Shown piece after piece: positions 1 through 7,637 of a DNA stretch of 31,189 nucleotides (position 1 is the stretch's first letter; every line of letters starts with the position of its first letter). Origin of the DNA: an uncultured Collinsella sp. (GTDB lineage Bacteria; Actinomycetota; Coriobacteriia; Coriobacteriales; Coriobacteriaceae); assembly GCA_900545075.1 (NCBI GenBank), contig UQXT01000008.1, positions 1 through 31,189 of the forward strand. The letters run 5' to 3'. The notes under the pieces were generated by a model. It saw nothing but the letters and a program-made list of their open reading frames with translations. It was not told where the DNA came from and ran no database searches. Made by a program: the position numbers and the translations under genes.

Positions 1-2162
1 GTGATATTGATGGTCGTCAGCAGGTCCTCGGCCACCAGGCGCTCGGACACGACGATACCGTCCTCGTAGTTGAAGCCTTCCCACGGCATGTATGCCACGG
101 TGAGGTTCTGGCCCAGTGCGAGCTCGCCATGATCGGTCGAAGGACCGTCGGCCAGAGGCTCGCCCTGCTCAACGGTGTCACCGACGCGCACGAGCGGACG
201 GTGGTTGATGCAGGTGGACTGGTTGGAGCGCTGGTACTTGGCCAGGTGATACTCGTCCATGCCGCCGGCATGCTTGACGATAATCTTGGAAGCATCGGCA
301 AAGATAACCTCGCCGGCGTTCTTGGCCAGGGTGACCTCACCAGAGTCCAGGGCGGCGCGACGCTCCATGCCGGTACCGACATAGGGAGCGGCGGGGTGAA
401 CCAGCGGCACGGCCTGACGCTGCATGTTGGCGCCCATCAGCGTACGCTTGGCGTCGTCGTGCTCGAGGAACGGAATCAGCGTGGCTGCGACGGAGAGCAT
501 CTGACGCGGCGAGACGTCCATGTAGTCGACGTCCTCGACAGGCACGTCGGCGGGAGCGCCGAAGGAGCCGTCGAAGTCGCGGGTACGGGCGATCACGGTG
601 TGCGGACGGACAATCTTGCCCTCGGCATCGGTCGTGATGAACTCGTTGGTCTTGGGATCGAGCGGCGTGTTGGCCGGCGCGATGACGTGCTTCTCTTCCT
701 CGTCAGCGGTCATCCAGTCGATCTGGTCGGTGGCAACGCCGTTCTCGACGCGGCGGAACGGAGCCTCGATGAAGCCGTACTCGTTGACGCGAGCGTAGAG
801 GGCGAGCGAGCCGATCAGGCCGATGTTGGGGCCTTCGGGGGTCTCGATCGGGCACATGCGGCTGTAGTGCGAATTGTGAACGTCGCGGACGGCCGTCGGC
901 ACGTTGGTACGGCGGCTGGAGCCGGACTTGTGGCCGGCAAGACCACCAGGGCCGAGTGCGGACAGACGGCGCTTGTGGGTCAGACCGGTCAGGGGGTTCG
1001 CCTGGTCCATGAACTGCGAGAGCTGCGAGGAACCGAAGAACTCCTTGATGGAGGCCACGATCGGGCGGATGTTGATGAGCGACTGCGGGGTGATCTCGTC
1101 GATGTCCTGGGAGCTCATGCGCTCACGGACGACGCGCTCCATACGGCTCATGCCGATACGGAACTGGTTGGCGACGAGCTCGCCGACGGTGCGGATGCGG
1201 CGGTTGCCAAAGTGGTCGATGTCGTCGACCTTGAAGCCCTGCTCGCCGGCGGCGAGGGACAGGAGGTAGCGCAGCGTAGCGACGATATCCTCGTCGGTGA
1301 GCACCGTGACCTCTTCCTCGGTGGTGAGGTTGAGCTTCTTGTTAACCTTGTAACGACCGACGCGGGCCAGATCGTAGCGCTGCGGGTTAAAGAGCAGGCC
1401 CTCGAGCAGGCTGCGGGAGGCATCCACGGTGGGAGGCTCGCCCGGGCGCAGGCGACGGTAAATCTCGATGAGGGCGTCCTCGCGAGTGAGGGCGGTATCG
1501 CGCTCAAGGGTGCGCTTGATCACATCGGAGTTGCCGAGAAGCTCGATGATGTCGTCGTTGGTGACGGCGATGCCAAGGGCGCGCAGGAACATCGTGGCGC
1601 TCTGCTTGCGCTTACGGTCGATGGAGACCATGAGCTGGTCGCGCTTGTCGACCTCAAACTCAAGCCAGGCACCGCGGGACGGGATGATCTGGGCCTTGTA
1701 GATCTGCTTGCCCGAATCCATCTCGGAGCTGTAGTACACGCCCGGGGAGCGGACGAGCTGCGAGACGACGATACGCTCGGTACCGTTGATGATGAAGGTG
1801 CCCTGATCGGTCATCATGGGGAAGTCGCCCATGAAGACGAGCTGCTCCTTGATCTCGCCGGTCTCCTTGTTGGTGAGACGGACGTCGGTCAAAAGCGGAG
1901 CCTGATAGGTCATATCCTTCTCGCGGCACTCCTCGACGGTGTGCGCGGGGTCGCCGAACTGATGCTCGCCGAAGGTAACCTCGAGAACATGGTTCTGGCT
2001 CTGGATGGGGCTGGATTCCTTGAACGCCTCACGAAGGCCCTCGTCCTTAAAACGCTCAAAGGATTCCCTTTGAACAGAGATAAGGTTGGGGAGCTCCATG
2101 GCCTCCGGGATTTTCCCGAAGCTGACGCGCTTGCGCTCAGTGGCAGTGTATGCGTAGGTCAC
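1..2162 (-). CDS. rpoB: RNA polymerase beta subunit, N-terminal ~720 residues (cut by window edge)
   Basis: This is the catalytic beta subunit of RNA polymerase. Reading leftwards it starts at GTG 2162 (MTYAYTATERKRVSFGKIPE), preceded by a GGAGG ribosome site, and runs out of the window, so the C-terminal part (roughly 40% of a usual ~1150-1180 aa protein) is missing. The rifampicin pocket is intact and of sensitive type: SQFMDQANPL, then THKRRLSALGPGGL, with the Asp, His and Ser that commonly mutate to resistance all present. The block RMCPIETPEGPNIGLIGS follows. Between these blocks, residues about 409-424 (nt 891-938) differ from the near-universal RERAGxEVRDVH: the loop reads AGHKSGSSRRTNVPTA before VRDVH, about eight residues longer and without the RERAG signature. 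This corresponds to fork loop 2. It is preceded by galU and has its own promoter. Confidence 0.98.
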   Translation of the reverse strand, partial: MTYAYTATERKRVSFGKIPEAMELPNLISVQRESFERFKDEGLREAFKESSPIQSQNHVLEVTFGEHQFGDPAHTVEECREKDMTYQAPLLTDVRLTNKETGEIKEQLVFMGDFPMMTDQGTFIINGTERIVVSQLVRSPGVYYSSEMDSGKQIYKAQIIPSRGAWLEFEVDKRDQLMVSIDRKRKQSATMFLRALGIAVTNDDIIELLGNSDVIKRTLERDTALTREDALIEIYRRLRPGEPPTVDASRSLLEGLLFNPQRYDLARVGRYKVNKKLNLTTEEEVTVLTDEDIVATLRYLLSLAAGEQGFKVDDIDHFGNRRIRTVGELVANQFRIGMSRMERVVRERMSSQDIDEITPQSLINIRPIVASIKEFFGSSQLSQFMDQANPLTGLTHKRRLSALGPGGLAGHKSGSSRRTNVPTAVRDVHNSHYSRMCPIETPEGPNIGLIGSLALYARVNEYGFIEAPFRRVENGVATDQIDWMTADEEEKHVIAPANTPLDPKTNEFITTDAEGKIVRPHTVIARTRDFDGSFGAPADVPVEDVDYMDVSPRQMLSVAATLIPFLEHDDAKRTLMGANMQRQAVPLVHPAAPYVGTGMERRAALDSGEVTLAKNAGEVIFADASKIIVKHAGGMDEYHLAKYQRSNQSTCINHRPLVRVGDTVEQGEPLADGPSTDHGELALGQNLTVAYMPWEGFNYEDGIVVSERLVAEDLLTTINI

Positions 2163-2235
2163 CAGGTTTTTCCTCCTTCACGGAAATGCTCGGTGGGTTG
2201 GCGAGGCATGGCTTCGCCAGTTATCGCAACCTAAT

Positions 2236-2263
2236 AGTTTATCAGGTACCGACCGTTGAGCAA
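2236..2263 (-). promoter_or_regulatory. Probable rpoB promoter
   Basis: On the minus strand, TTGCTC (2258-2263) and TAAACT (2236-2241) are separated by 16 bp. The site lies after the galU terminator and about 75 bp upstream of the rpoB GTG, so rpoB need not depend on read-through from rplJL. It was found by eye from consensus only. Confidence 0.55.
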
Positions 2264-2341
2264 GAAAAGCCTTGACGCGATTGAGTTTTTGGAGTAGCAA
2301 AGTTTTTCGACAGAAAATGCGCAGGTAGATGTATGTGTATC

Positions 2342-2372
2342 GAACACCTGTTCATATATTTTCTGTGAACAG
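2342..2372. promoter_or_regulatory. Cluster of GAAC/GTTC half-sites upstream of rpoB
   Basis: GAAC-ACCT-GTTC (2342-2353) has the spacing of a Gram-positive LexA (SOS) box. Its GTTC half is shared with a second palindrome, CTGTTCA (2348-2354) and TGAACAG (2366-2372), a perfect 7-bp inverted repeat with 11 bp between arms. The cluster lies between the galU terminator and the rpoB promoter. A short palindrome like this can arise by chance in 31 kb, so its function is uncertain. Confidence 0.3.
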
Positions 2373-2393
2373 AGAGCCGGCAATCGCAGCTCT

Positions 2394-2428
2394 TATAAAA
2401 ACGGGTGCAGACCGAAGTCCGCACCCGT
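2394..2428 (-). terminator. Intrinsic terminator of galU
   Basis: A hairpin with arms ACGGGTGC (2401-2408) and GCACCCGT (2421-2428) is followed on the minus strand by a T run at 2400-2394. It starts about 20 bp after the galU stop codon. Confidence 0.85.
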
Positions 2429-2448
2429 AAATATCGTTGCCCGAAGGC

Positions 2449-3357
2449 TTACTTGCGCATCAAGCCGCCGCGCTCGTCGATGGCATCCCAGAAGGCACTT
2501 GCAAAGCGAGGGTCGCTTGCAGCCATGAGGGCGTTGGTGGCCATCCAACCAGACGGGGTACCGGTGTCGTAGCCCGACAGCGGGTCGATGACGACAGCAT
2601 ACATGGCCTCGCGATCGAGCGAACGGGCCATGGCGTCGGTCAGCTGGATCTCGCCACCCTTACCGGCCTGCTGATCGGCCAGCAGGTCCATGACCAGCGG
2701 AGACAGGAGGTAGCGACCGACGATGTACAGGTTGGACGGAGCCGCCTCGGGGGCAGGCTTCTCCACCAGGCCGCCGATGCGCCACACGGCACCCGGCTCG
2801 CCATCGGCAACATCCTCGGCGCCCTCGAGCGAGCCCACGCGCTCACCGGCGATAACGCCGTAGCGGCTAACTTCCTCGGGAGCACACGCGGCAACGGCGA
2901 TAACCGAAGCGCCACCGTGCTCCTTGGAGACGGCCAGCATCTTGTCGCAGATATCACGGTTGGGCACAACGTAGTCGCCCAGAAGAACCAGGAAGTTCTC
3001 CCCTGCCACAGCGTCGGCGGCAGAGCGAATGGCGTGACCGAGACCCTTGGGCTCGTACTGATAGCGGAAGTCGACCGGCATACCGCCCGCATGGGCGACA
3101 GCGTCGGCGTAGGCGTCCTTACCGCGCTCGCGCAGCAGGTTCTCGAGCGAACGGTCGGGCTGGAAGTAGTTCAGCAGCTCGGGCTTGCCGGGCGAGGTAA
3201 CGATGATGGCGTCGTCGACCTCCTCGGGGTCGAGCGCCTCCTCAACGACGTACTGGATGACCGGCTTGTCGAGCACCGGCAGCATCTCTTTGGGCGTGCA
3301 CTTGGTGCCAGGCAGAAAACGCGTGCCAAGACCGGCGGCGGGGATGATTGCCTTCAT
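2449..3357 (-). CDS. galU: UTP--glucose-1-phosphate uridylyltransferase
   Basis: This cytoplasmic nucleotidyltransferase makes UDP-glucose from UTP and glucose-1-phosphate, for cell-wall and exopolysaccharide synthesis and galactose metabolism. The N-terminal signature MKAIIPAAGLGTRFLP and the following KEMLPVLDKPVIQYVVEEA are typical of GalU, as are LVLLGDYVV and LVEKPAPE further in. At 302 aa it is the usual length. I chose ATG 3357 because it begins the conserved MKAII motif. A TTG three codons upstream (3366) is possible but lies only 3 nt from the AAAGGA ribosome site. The gene sits between rplL and rpoB, has its own terminator, and is probably transcribed separately. That position is unusual for this locus. 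Confidence 0.96.
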   Translation of the reverse strand: MKAIIPAAGLGTRFLPGTKCTPKEMLPVLDKPVIQYVVEEALDPEEVDDAIIVTSPGKPELLNYFQPDRSLENLLRERGKDAYADAVAHAGGMPVDFRYQYEPKGLGHAIRSAADAVAGENFLVLLGDYVVPNRDICDKMLAVSKEHGGASVIAVAACAPEEVSRYGVIAGERVGSLEGAEDVADGEPGAVWRIGGLVEKPAPEAAPSNLYIVGRYLLSPLVMDLLADQQAGKGGEIQLTDAMARSLDREAMYAVVIDPLSGYDTGTPSGWMATNALMAASDPRFASAFWDAIDERGGLMRK

Positions 3358-3441
3358 GTTATTCAAGGATCCTTTCGCAGGCGCAGGATGCGCCCTGTGC
3401 GTGCGGCACGGCGGCCGCAGACCAAATTGCGATATCGGTTT

Positions 3442-3470
3442 ATCTTACCGCCGTTAATTAACGTTAATGC
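3442..3470 (-). promoter_or_regulatory. Candidate galU promoter/operator region
   Basis: On the minus strand a TAAGAT -10-like hexamer (3442-3447) follows overlapping AT-rich palindromes, CGTTAATTAACG (3452-3463) and TTAACGTTAA (3458-3467). There is no good -35 at the right distance, which would fit an activator- or repressor-controlled promoter. The rest of the 3358-3603 interval shows nothing else I can name. Confidence 0.35.
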
Positions 3471-3603
3471 AGGCAAGCGCCATTCTTCAGCAGGTCAACG
3501 CAAATTATTGCTCGAATGGTGCAATTTTATTGCCCAACGGCAGGGTGCCCGATACGACGCAAATCACAGAACATGGCAGTTTGAGCTACCGATGTCGAGG
3601 GAC

Positions 3604-3645
3604 CGAAAAACAAAAAAGACGGGGCTCGCAATGCGAACCCCGTCT
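3604..3645 (-). terminator. Intrinsic terminator of rplJL
   Basis: A hairpin (3617-3645) with a GC-rich stem, AGACGGGG pairing with CCCCGTCT, is followed on the minus strand by TTTTTTGTTTTTC. It lies just downstream of the rplL stop codon and closes the rplJL unit. Confidence 0.9.
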
Positions 3646-3672
3646 GCAAAGAAATCTGGCGAGAAAGCCTGA

Positions 3673-4050
3673 TTACTTGAGGGTGACAGCAGCGCCAGCA
3701 GCCTCGAGCTTCTCCTTGGCAGCCTCGGCGTCCTCCTTCTTGGCACCCTCGAGAACAGCCTTGGGAGCGCCCTCGACGACCTCCTTGGCCTCCTTCAGGC
3801 CAAGGTTGGTGAGCTCACGGACGGCCTTGATGACCTGGATCTTGTTGTCGCCGAAGCCCTCGAGCACGACGTCAAACTCGGTCTTCTCCTCGGCCTCAGC
3901 AGCGCCAGCAGCGGGAGCGGCGACAACGGCGGCAGGAGCAGCGGCGGAAACGCCGAAGGTGTCCTCGATAGCCTTAACGAGCTCGGAAGCCTCGAGAAGG
4001 GTCATTTCCTTAAGAGCATCGATGATCTCATCGGTGGTAAGCTTAGCCAT
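3673..4050 (-). CDS. rplL: 50S ribosomal protein L7/L12
   Basis: L7/L12 is the flexible stalk protein that recruits translation GTPases to the ribosome. It is present in several copies bound to L10. The 125-aa product begins MAKLTTDEIIDALKEM and contains the N-terminal dimerisation helix, an Ala-rich hinge (about residues 40-55) and the C-terminal domain with EFDVVLEGFGDNKIQVIKAVRELT and GLKEAKEVVE. I chose ATG 4050, preceded by AAAGGA, over an in-frame ATG 11 codons upstream that would add a non-homologous extension. It follows rplJ by about 100 bp that include a weak attenuator-like hairpin. Confidence 0.98.
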   Translation of the reverse strand: MAKLTTDEIIDALKEMTLLEASELVKAIEDTFGVSAAAPAAVVAAPAAGAAEAEEKTEFDVVLEGFGDNKIQVIKAVRELTNLGLKEAKEVVEGAPKAVLEGAKKEDAEAAKEKLEAAGAAVTLK

Positions 4051-4094
4051 TTCTAAGTCCTTTCGGTTTCCGTGCAGATGCACGGAGATCAGTT

Positions 4095-4115
4095 AAAACA
4101 CGGCGCGAATGCGCC
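4095..4115 (-). terminator. Weak attenuator-like hairpin between rplJ and rplL
   Basis: On the minus strand GGCGC-ATTC-GCGCC is followed by GTGTTTTAA. The stem is short and the T run weak, so partial termination or an RNA-processing stop is more likely than full termination. It could tune the L12:L10 ratio, but that is inference. Confidence 0.35.
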
Positions 4116-4152
4116 AGGGGTGCGGCGTTGCCGCCGCGGGTGAAAACAGCGA

Positions 4153-4674
4153 CTAGGCTGCCTTCTGCTCGGAGACCTGCTGGATCGAACGAGCGAGACC
4201 AGAGGAAACGCCGTTGACGCAGACAGCGATGTCGCGAGCGAAACCGGAGATGAGACCGGCGATCTGGCCGAGAAGCTGATCCTTGGTGGGCAGCTCGGCG
4301 ATAGCCTTAACATCATCAGCGGAAACGGCCTTGCCGTCGGAGATACCGCCCTTGATCTCAAGGACGCCCTTGGACTGAGCGGAGAAGTCCTTAAGGGCCT
4401 TAGCGGCCTCGACCGGCTCGGACTCGTAGAACACATAAGCGACGGGGCCGGCGAGGATCTCGTCGAGCTCGGGCTGCTCCTGGTTCTTGAGAGCGATCTT
4501 GACCAGGTTGTTCTTGTAGACCTTCATCTCGGCGCCGCACTCGCGAAGCTGATGACGCAGCTCCTGGGCCTGCTTAACCGTCAGACCGTTGTAGTTGACG
4601 ACGAACAGACCGGCGTTCTCGGCGATACGGGACTCGATCTCTGCAACCTTGTCGATTTTGTACTGCTGGGGCAT
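4153..4674 (-). CDS. rplJ: 50S ribosomal protein L10
   Basis: L10 anchors the L7/L12 dimers to 23S rRNA at the GTPase-associated centre. The 173-aa product begins MPQQYKIDKVAEIESRIAENAGLFVV and carries YNGLTVKQAQELRHQLR and AEMKVYKNNLVKIAL, the N-terminal rRNA-binding part of the family. The C-terminal helix that binds L12 ends in SIQQVSEQKAA. A strong GAGGAGG site precedes ATG 4674. The gene is first in the rplJL unit and is preceded by a classical L10 leader and a strong promoter. In most bacteria it directly follows rplA. Here rplA is about 19.7 kb away. Confidence 0.98.
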   Translation of the reverse strand: MPQQYKIDKVAEIESRIAENAGLFVVNYNGLTVKQAQELRHQLRECGAEMKVYKNNLVKIALKNQEQPELDEILAGPVAYVFYESEPVEAAKALKDFSAQSKGVLEIKGGISDGKAVSADDVKAIAELPTKDQLLGQIAGLISGFARDIAVCVNGVSSGLARSIQQVSEQKAA

Positions 4675-4740
4675 GAATTACACCTCCTCGATTTCTTTCC
4701 GGGCACGGTCCGCCACAAGGACGTGACGGGGGCATGTCCA

Positions 4741-4862
4741 AAAAGAAAGCCCCCGCGCTGCATGAGCGACGGGGGCGAGAAGACATATCTACTCGACCAC
4801 CTCGGCTGGCGGGATATCCCATTAAGCTCGCGGGCGATGCCCGTTTGCACCGGCTGTCTCTG
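4741..4862 (-). promoter_or_regulatory. Ribosomal protein L10 leader (autoregulatory attenuator)
   Basis: The minus-strand leader of rplJ contains the conserved L10-leader segments GAGACAGCCGGTGC (about 4862-4848), CTTAATGGGATATCCC (about 4828-4813) and GCCGAGGTGG. A strong intrinsic terminator follows: GCCCCCG (4770-4776 complement) pairs with CGGGGGC (4749-4755), the stem extends through AGCG/CGCT, and then comes CTTTCTTTTT. In the known family L10, or the L10-L12 complex, binds the leader and favours termination. The match rests on remembered consensus segments. Confidence 0.8.
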
Positions 4863-4890
4863 GCAGCGGATTCGTGCGTGAACCGAAAGT

Positions 4891-4919
4891 ATTATGGCGG
4901 GGACCCCGGCGTCGGTCAA
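4891..4919 (-). promoter_or_regulatory. rplJL promoter
   Basis: On the minus strand TTGACC (4914-4919) and CATAAT (4891-4896) are separated by exactly 17 bp. The predicted start near 4884 is about 20 bp ahead of the L10 leader. The promoter lies inside the left arm of a large inverted duplication. Confidence 0.75.
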
Positions 4920-5141
4920 CGGAAAACCGGGCTGCACACAATTCCACCATCCGGCACGCTCCGCCGAAGGCCAGGCGCAAGGTTTTCGCTCGGTCAAGTC
5001 CTGGCTCGCACGAAGAGCACATTAAGTGCTCTTCGGCTCGTGCGGAATCTACGAAAACCTTGCGCCTGGCCTTCGGCGGCGCGTGCCTGCGTTGACTTTG
5101 GGCAGCCCGGGTTTTCGTTGGCTGACGCCCCCACTCATAAT
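4891..5141. repeat. Large imperfect inverted duplication carrying the rplJL promoter
   Basis: The arms converge on about 5023. The inner part is a perfect 10-bp stem (5011-5020 with 5026-5035). The best-conserved part is 36 bp at 4953-4988 against 5052-5087, with one mismatch. An outer 25-bp stretch (4911-4935 against 5102-5126) matches at 21 positions. The left arm holds the working rplJL promoter (TTGACC-17-CATAAT). The right arm keeps CATAAT (5136-5141) but has TTGGCT and only a 12-bp spacer, so it looks decayed. Short reading frames in both arms encode the same KTLRLAFGGAC peptide, as expected of a duplication, and I do not call them genes. No protein gene is visible between 4675 and 5179. 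Confidence 0.85.
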
Positions 5142-5179
5142 GCTTGGGTCGGTGGGCTGATGTGTTGCGTCCCGTTGGG

Positions 5180-6316
5180 CTATAAGGTTGAAATGAAGGT
5201 GGACAGGCGATTTAGGCCTTCGTCCAGGTCTTTGTCGGAGACGCAGTAGCTTAGGCGGATGTGGCCTTCGGTGCCGAAACAGTCGCCCGGGACTAGAGCT
5301 ACGTTTGCTTCTTTGATGGCCTTGATGCAGAAGTCTTCGCTTGTTAGGCCGTACTGTTTGATGCTGGGGAAGGCGTAGAAGGCGCCGGCTGGTTCCACTA
5401 CGTCGAGGCCCATGGCGTTTAAGGCTTCGAGTACGCGTTCGCGGCGGGCTCGGTAGACTTTGAGCATGGGGGTTGGGTCGACGGTCAGGGCTCGCGCTGC
5501 GGCGTCCATCTCAAAGGAGACGGCGCTCGATACTAAGTATTGGTGAGCCTTTGCGATCTCGGCGATGACGGGCCCTGCCGCTGCGAGCCAGCCCAAACGC
5601 CAGCCGGTCATGGCCCAGGGCTTGGAGAAGCTCTCGATGACCACCGTCTGCTCGCGTAGCTCCGGGTGGCGCTGGGCAAATCGCTCGTAGCTGTCCACGT
5701 AGACCAGGCGGTTATATACGTCGTCGCAGACCACGTAGATACCCGCCTGCTCCGCCACGCGTGCCACGGCGTCGAGCGACGCCGCATCGAGGATGCAGCC
5801 CGTGGGATTGTTAGGCGAGCAGATGACGATGGCCTTAGTCGCCGGCGTCATGCAGGCACGAAGTGCCTCCTCATCAATCTGGAATTGCGCGGGCTCCGTA
5901 TCCAAAAAGACCGCTTTGGCGTGGTTGGCCACGACGATGCTCTCGTACAGGCCAAAGGCCGGCGTGGGGATGATGACCTCGTCGCCGGGGTTGAGCATAG
6001 CCATGAATGCTGCCGACAGGGCCTCGGTCGCGCCGTCGGTCAGGATGACCTCGTCGGCCGAAAACGTAAGGCCCGCGTCCCCCATGTAGGCAGATAACGC
6101 CTCACGCAGGGCGGGGCGACCGTTGTTGGGCGGATAGTGCGTGTCACCGCGGTCCAGTGCGGCGGTCACCTCGGCGCTAATCACATCGGGCGTGGGAAAA
6201 TCGGGCTCGCCGAGCGCGAGCGCAATGCATCCTGGGTGCTGGGCAGCGAGCGCGTTAATCCGACGGATGCCGGAGGGCTTGAGCGTGGCAAGCGAGGTAT
6301 TCATGGGCAGACGCAT
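5180..6316 (-). CDS. Pyridoxal-phosphate aminotransferase, class I (aspartate aminotransferase-like)
   Basis: This is a fold-type I PLP aminotransferase, probably cytoplasmic, moving amino groups between an amino acid and a 2-oxo acid. The 378-aa product shows the expected order: LALGEPDFPTP (about 33-43), DGATEALS (94-101), SPNNPTG (167-173), DDVYNRLVY (198-206), SFSKPWAMTGWRLGW with the PLP-binding Lys232, and HIRLSY with the carboxylate-binding Arg near the C-terminus. The overall type resembles subgroup I-gamma aspartate or broad-specificity aminotransferases. The substrate cannot be fixed from sequence. ATG 6316 has GAAAGGA upstream. It is divergent from the next gene. Its 3' end faces the inverted duplication, and I see no clear terminator. 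Confidence 0.93.
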   Translation of the reverse strand: MRLPMNTSLATLKPSGIRRINALAAQHPGCIALALGEPDFPTPDVISAEVTAALDRGDTHYPPNNGRPALREALSAYMGDAGLTFSADEVILTDGATEALSAAFMAMLNPGDEVIIPTPAFGLYESIVVANHAKAVFLDTEPAQFQIDEEALRACMTPATKAIVICSPNNPTGCILDAASLDAVARVAEQAGIYVVCDDVYNRLVYVDSYERFAQRHPELREQTVVIESFSKPWAMTGWRLGWLAAAGPVIAEIAKAHQYLVSSAVSFEMDAAARALTVDPTPMLKVYRARRERVLEALNAMGLDVVEPAGAFYAFPSIKQYGLTSEDFCIKAIKEANVALVPGDCFGTEGHIRLSYCVSDKDLDEGLNRLSTFISTL

Positions 6317-6409
6317 GGCGTTCCTTTCGTAAGGGTTGCACTAGGATAGCGCGGCGGGGCGCCACCAGACGGTGTAACCTAAACGGAAACCAACCGGAAA
6401 GGAGGCGGC

Positions 6410-7069
6410 ATGGAGACGACCATACGCGGCGATGTACCAAAAACGTTGCGAACCATTGCGTATATCAGCATTCCCGATAGCGCCGATCTTGAGTTTTTGC
6501 TTTGGGACCTGCAGGATGCCATCGCCGCCTATGCTCAACTTTCTGGCACCACGCTCCCCCGCCCGGTGGACTTGAAGACAAATGACACTGGCGTAGTCGA
6601 TGGCATGGTGCTCGCTGTTGATGATGCATTTAATGATGAGGCGATGATCGCTGTCGAGCAGATACTCGATCGCCTTGGGAATACAGAGACACGCGTCTAT
6701 GTCGTCGTTCTTGCTGGGTCCGAGGACGCCGAACGGGCACACGAAACCGCTGTGCGACTGCGTCGGGCCTGCCGTCTTCGTGACCTGTCGTGGTGCGGCG
6801 GCGTTGTCATCTGTGCCGGCAGCGGCATTGCAGCGCTTCGCCACTCCCCGCGCATGGGCCTCCTGCGCCGACCATTTTCGGAAGCGATGGATAAGCTCGT
6901 GGGCGCCGTGCGCATGGGCTGCTCCATTGAGCATGCGCAGCTGCTTGGCGGTGGCAATGCCGGTAGCGTCGATGCCGACGGCATGGTGCGTGTCGAGCCC
7001 GCGCTGCCCGCGCCGACCTGGCGCGCCATCATCAAACGCCTCGGCGCCCATGCTCAATCAGATATCTAA
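6410..7069 (+). CDS. Uncharacterised protein, possibly a divergent flavodoxin-like fold
   Basis: This 219-aa cytoplasmic protein of unknown function has a strong AAAGGAGG ribosome site before ATG 6410. Alternating beta/alpha patterns such as RVYVVVLAGSEDAERAHETA (about 94-113) and WCGGVVICAGSGI are visible. The segment MGLLRRPFSEAMDKLVGAVRMG resembles the end of NAD(P)H-dependent FMN reductase or flavodoxin-like proteins, where a Gly-rich strand is followed by a RRP helix. A clear N-terminal FMN phosphate loop is not obvious, so this may be a degenerate member. It is divergent from the aminotransferase and convergent with the glycosylase gene, whose stop codon lies 1 bp away. Confidence 0.82.
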   Translation: METTIRGDVPKTLRTIAYISIPDSADLEFLLWDLQDAIAAYAQLSGTTLPRPVDLKTNDTGVVDGMVLAVDDAFNDEAMIAVEQILDRLGNTETRVYVVVLAGSEDAERAHETAVRLRRACRLRDLSWCGGVVICAGSGIAALRHSPRMGLLRRPFSEAMDKLVGAVRMGCSIEHAQLLGGGNAGSVDADGMVRVEPALPAPTWRAIIKRLGAHAQSDI

Positions 7070-7070
7070 A

Positions 7071-7634
7071 TTACAGAGCGCCCCAGTCGACTGCCTCGCG
7101 CCAGCGCTCAACAAGACGTTCCAGACGCCAAGCCGCGTTAGCGGGACTAGTTGACGGCAATACGACAGCGGACAGACCCGTCCGCTCCTGTAGATAGCGC
7201 TTATAGAGGCGCCCCGCCGTACCTCCGTTGCATATCACCTGCTCAATGGGAGCTGCACCGGTAATGCGCTCGATATGTGCCGGCACAACGTTGCGAATGC
7301 TCGCGTCACTCGAGCCCTTAATGTCGCAGCTCTCAATCACATCCCACAGGGCTACGCCGCCGTTCAGCAGCATGGATCGCTTGGCGGCAATCGAGGCGTC
7401 GAGCGTCGCGGGCTCGCTACCTGCCAAAAGGTCGCCCTCGTTGGGCGGCACGGGCACACCGAGACACGCGGCCATCACGCGCCAAAAGCGATTCTGGGGG
7501 TTGCCGTAATAAAAGGCATTGGCGCGCGAAAGCACCGAGGGAAACGACCCGAGCACCAAAACGCGCGAGTGCTGGTCGAACACGGGCTCAAACCCATGCT
7601 CAATATGTTGATAGCCCTCGTCGGACGCAGCCAT
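7071..7634 (-). CDS. DNA-deoxyinosine glycosylase (uracil-DNA glycosylase superfamily, family 6)
   Basis: This enzyme probably excises hypoxanthine (deaminated adenine) from DNA in base-excision repair. The 187-aa product has the superfamily motifs in order: VLGSFPSVLS (27-36), YYGNPQNRFWRVMA (42-55), LLNGGVALWDVIESC (89-103), ICNGGTAGRLY (134-144) and LPSTSPANAAW (159-169). The YYxxPxNxFW motif with a late LPSTSPAN fits family 6 hypoxanthine-DNA glycosylase better than Ung or Mug. It follows the GH13 gene with only 3 nt between stop and start, so the two are probably co-translated. No functional link between them is evident. Its stop codon is 1 bp from that of the convergent gene. Confidence 0.88.
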   Translation of the reverse strand: MAASDEGYQHIEHGFEPVFDQHSRVLVLGSFPSVLSRANAFYYGNPQNRFWRVMAACLGVPVPPNEGDLLAGSEPATLDASIAAKRSMLLNGGVALWDVIESCDIKGSSDASIRNVVPAHIERITGAAPIEQVICNGGTAGRLYKRYLQERTGLSAVVLPSTSPANAAWRLERLVERWREAVDWGAL

Positions 7635-7637
7635 GGC

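Noticed and set aside
129..2234. 701-codon open frame on the plus strand
   Set aside because: It is the antisense of rpoB. High GC at third positions keeps the opposite strand open. It has no motifs or ribosome site.
4822..5095. Small proteins containing KTLRLAFGGAC on both strands
   Set aside because: The shared peptide comes from the inverted DNA duplication. There is no ribosome site, and one frame covers the rplJL promoter.
7067..7073. Frameshift or fusion between the convergent genes
   Set aside because: Both genes end in proper stop codons 1 bp apart on opposite strands. This is simply a tight convergent junction without room for a terminator.
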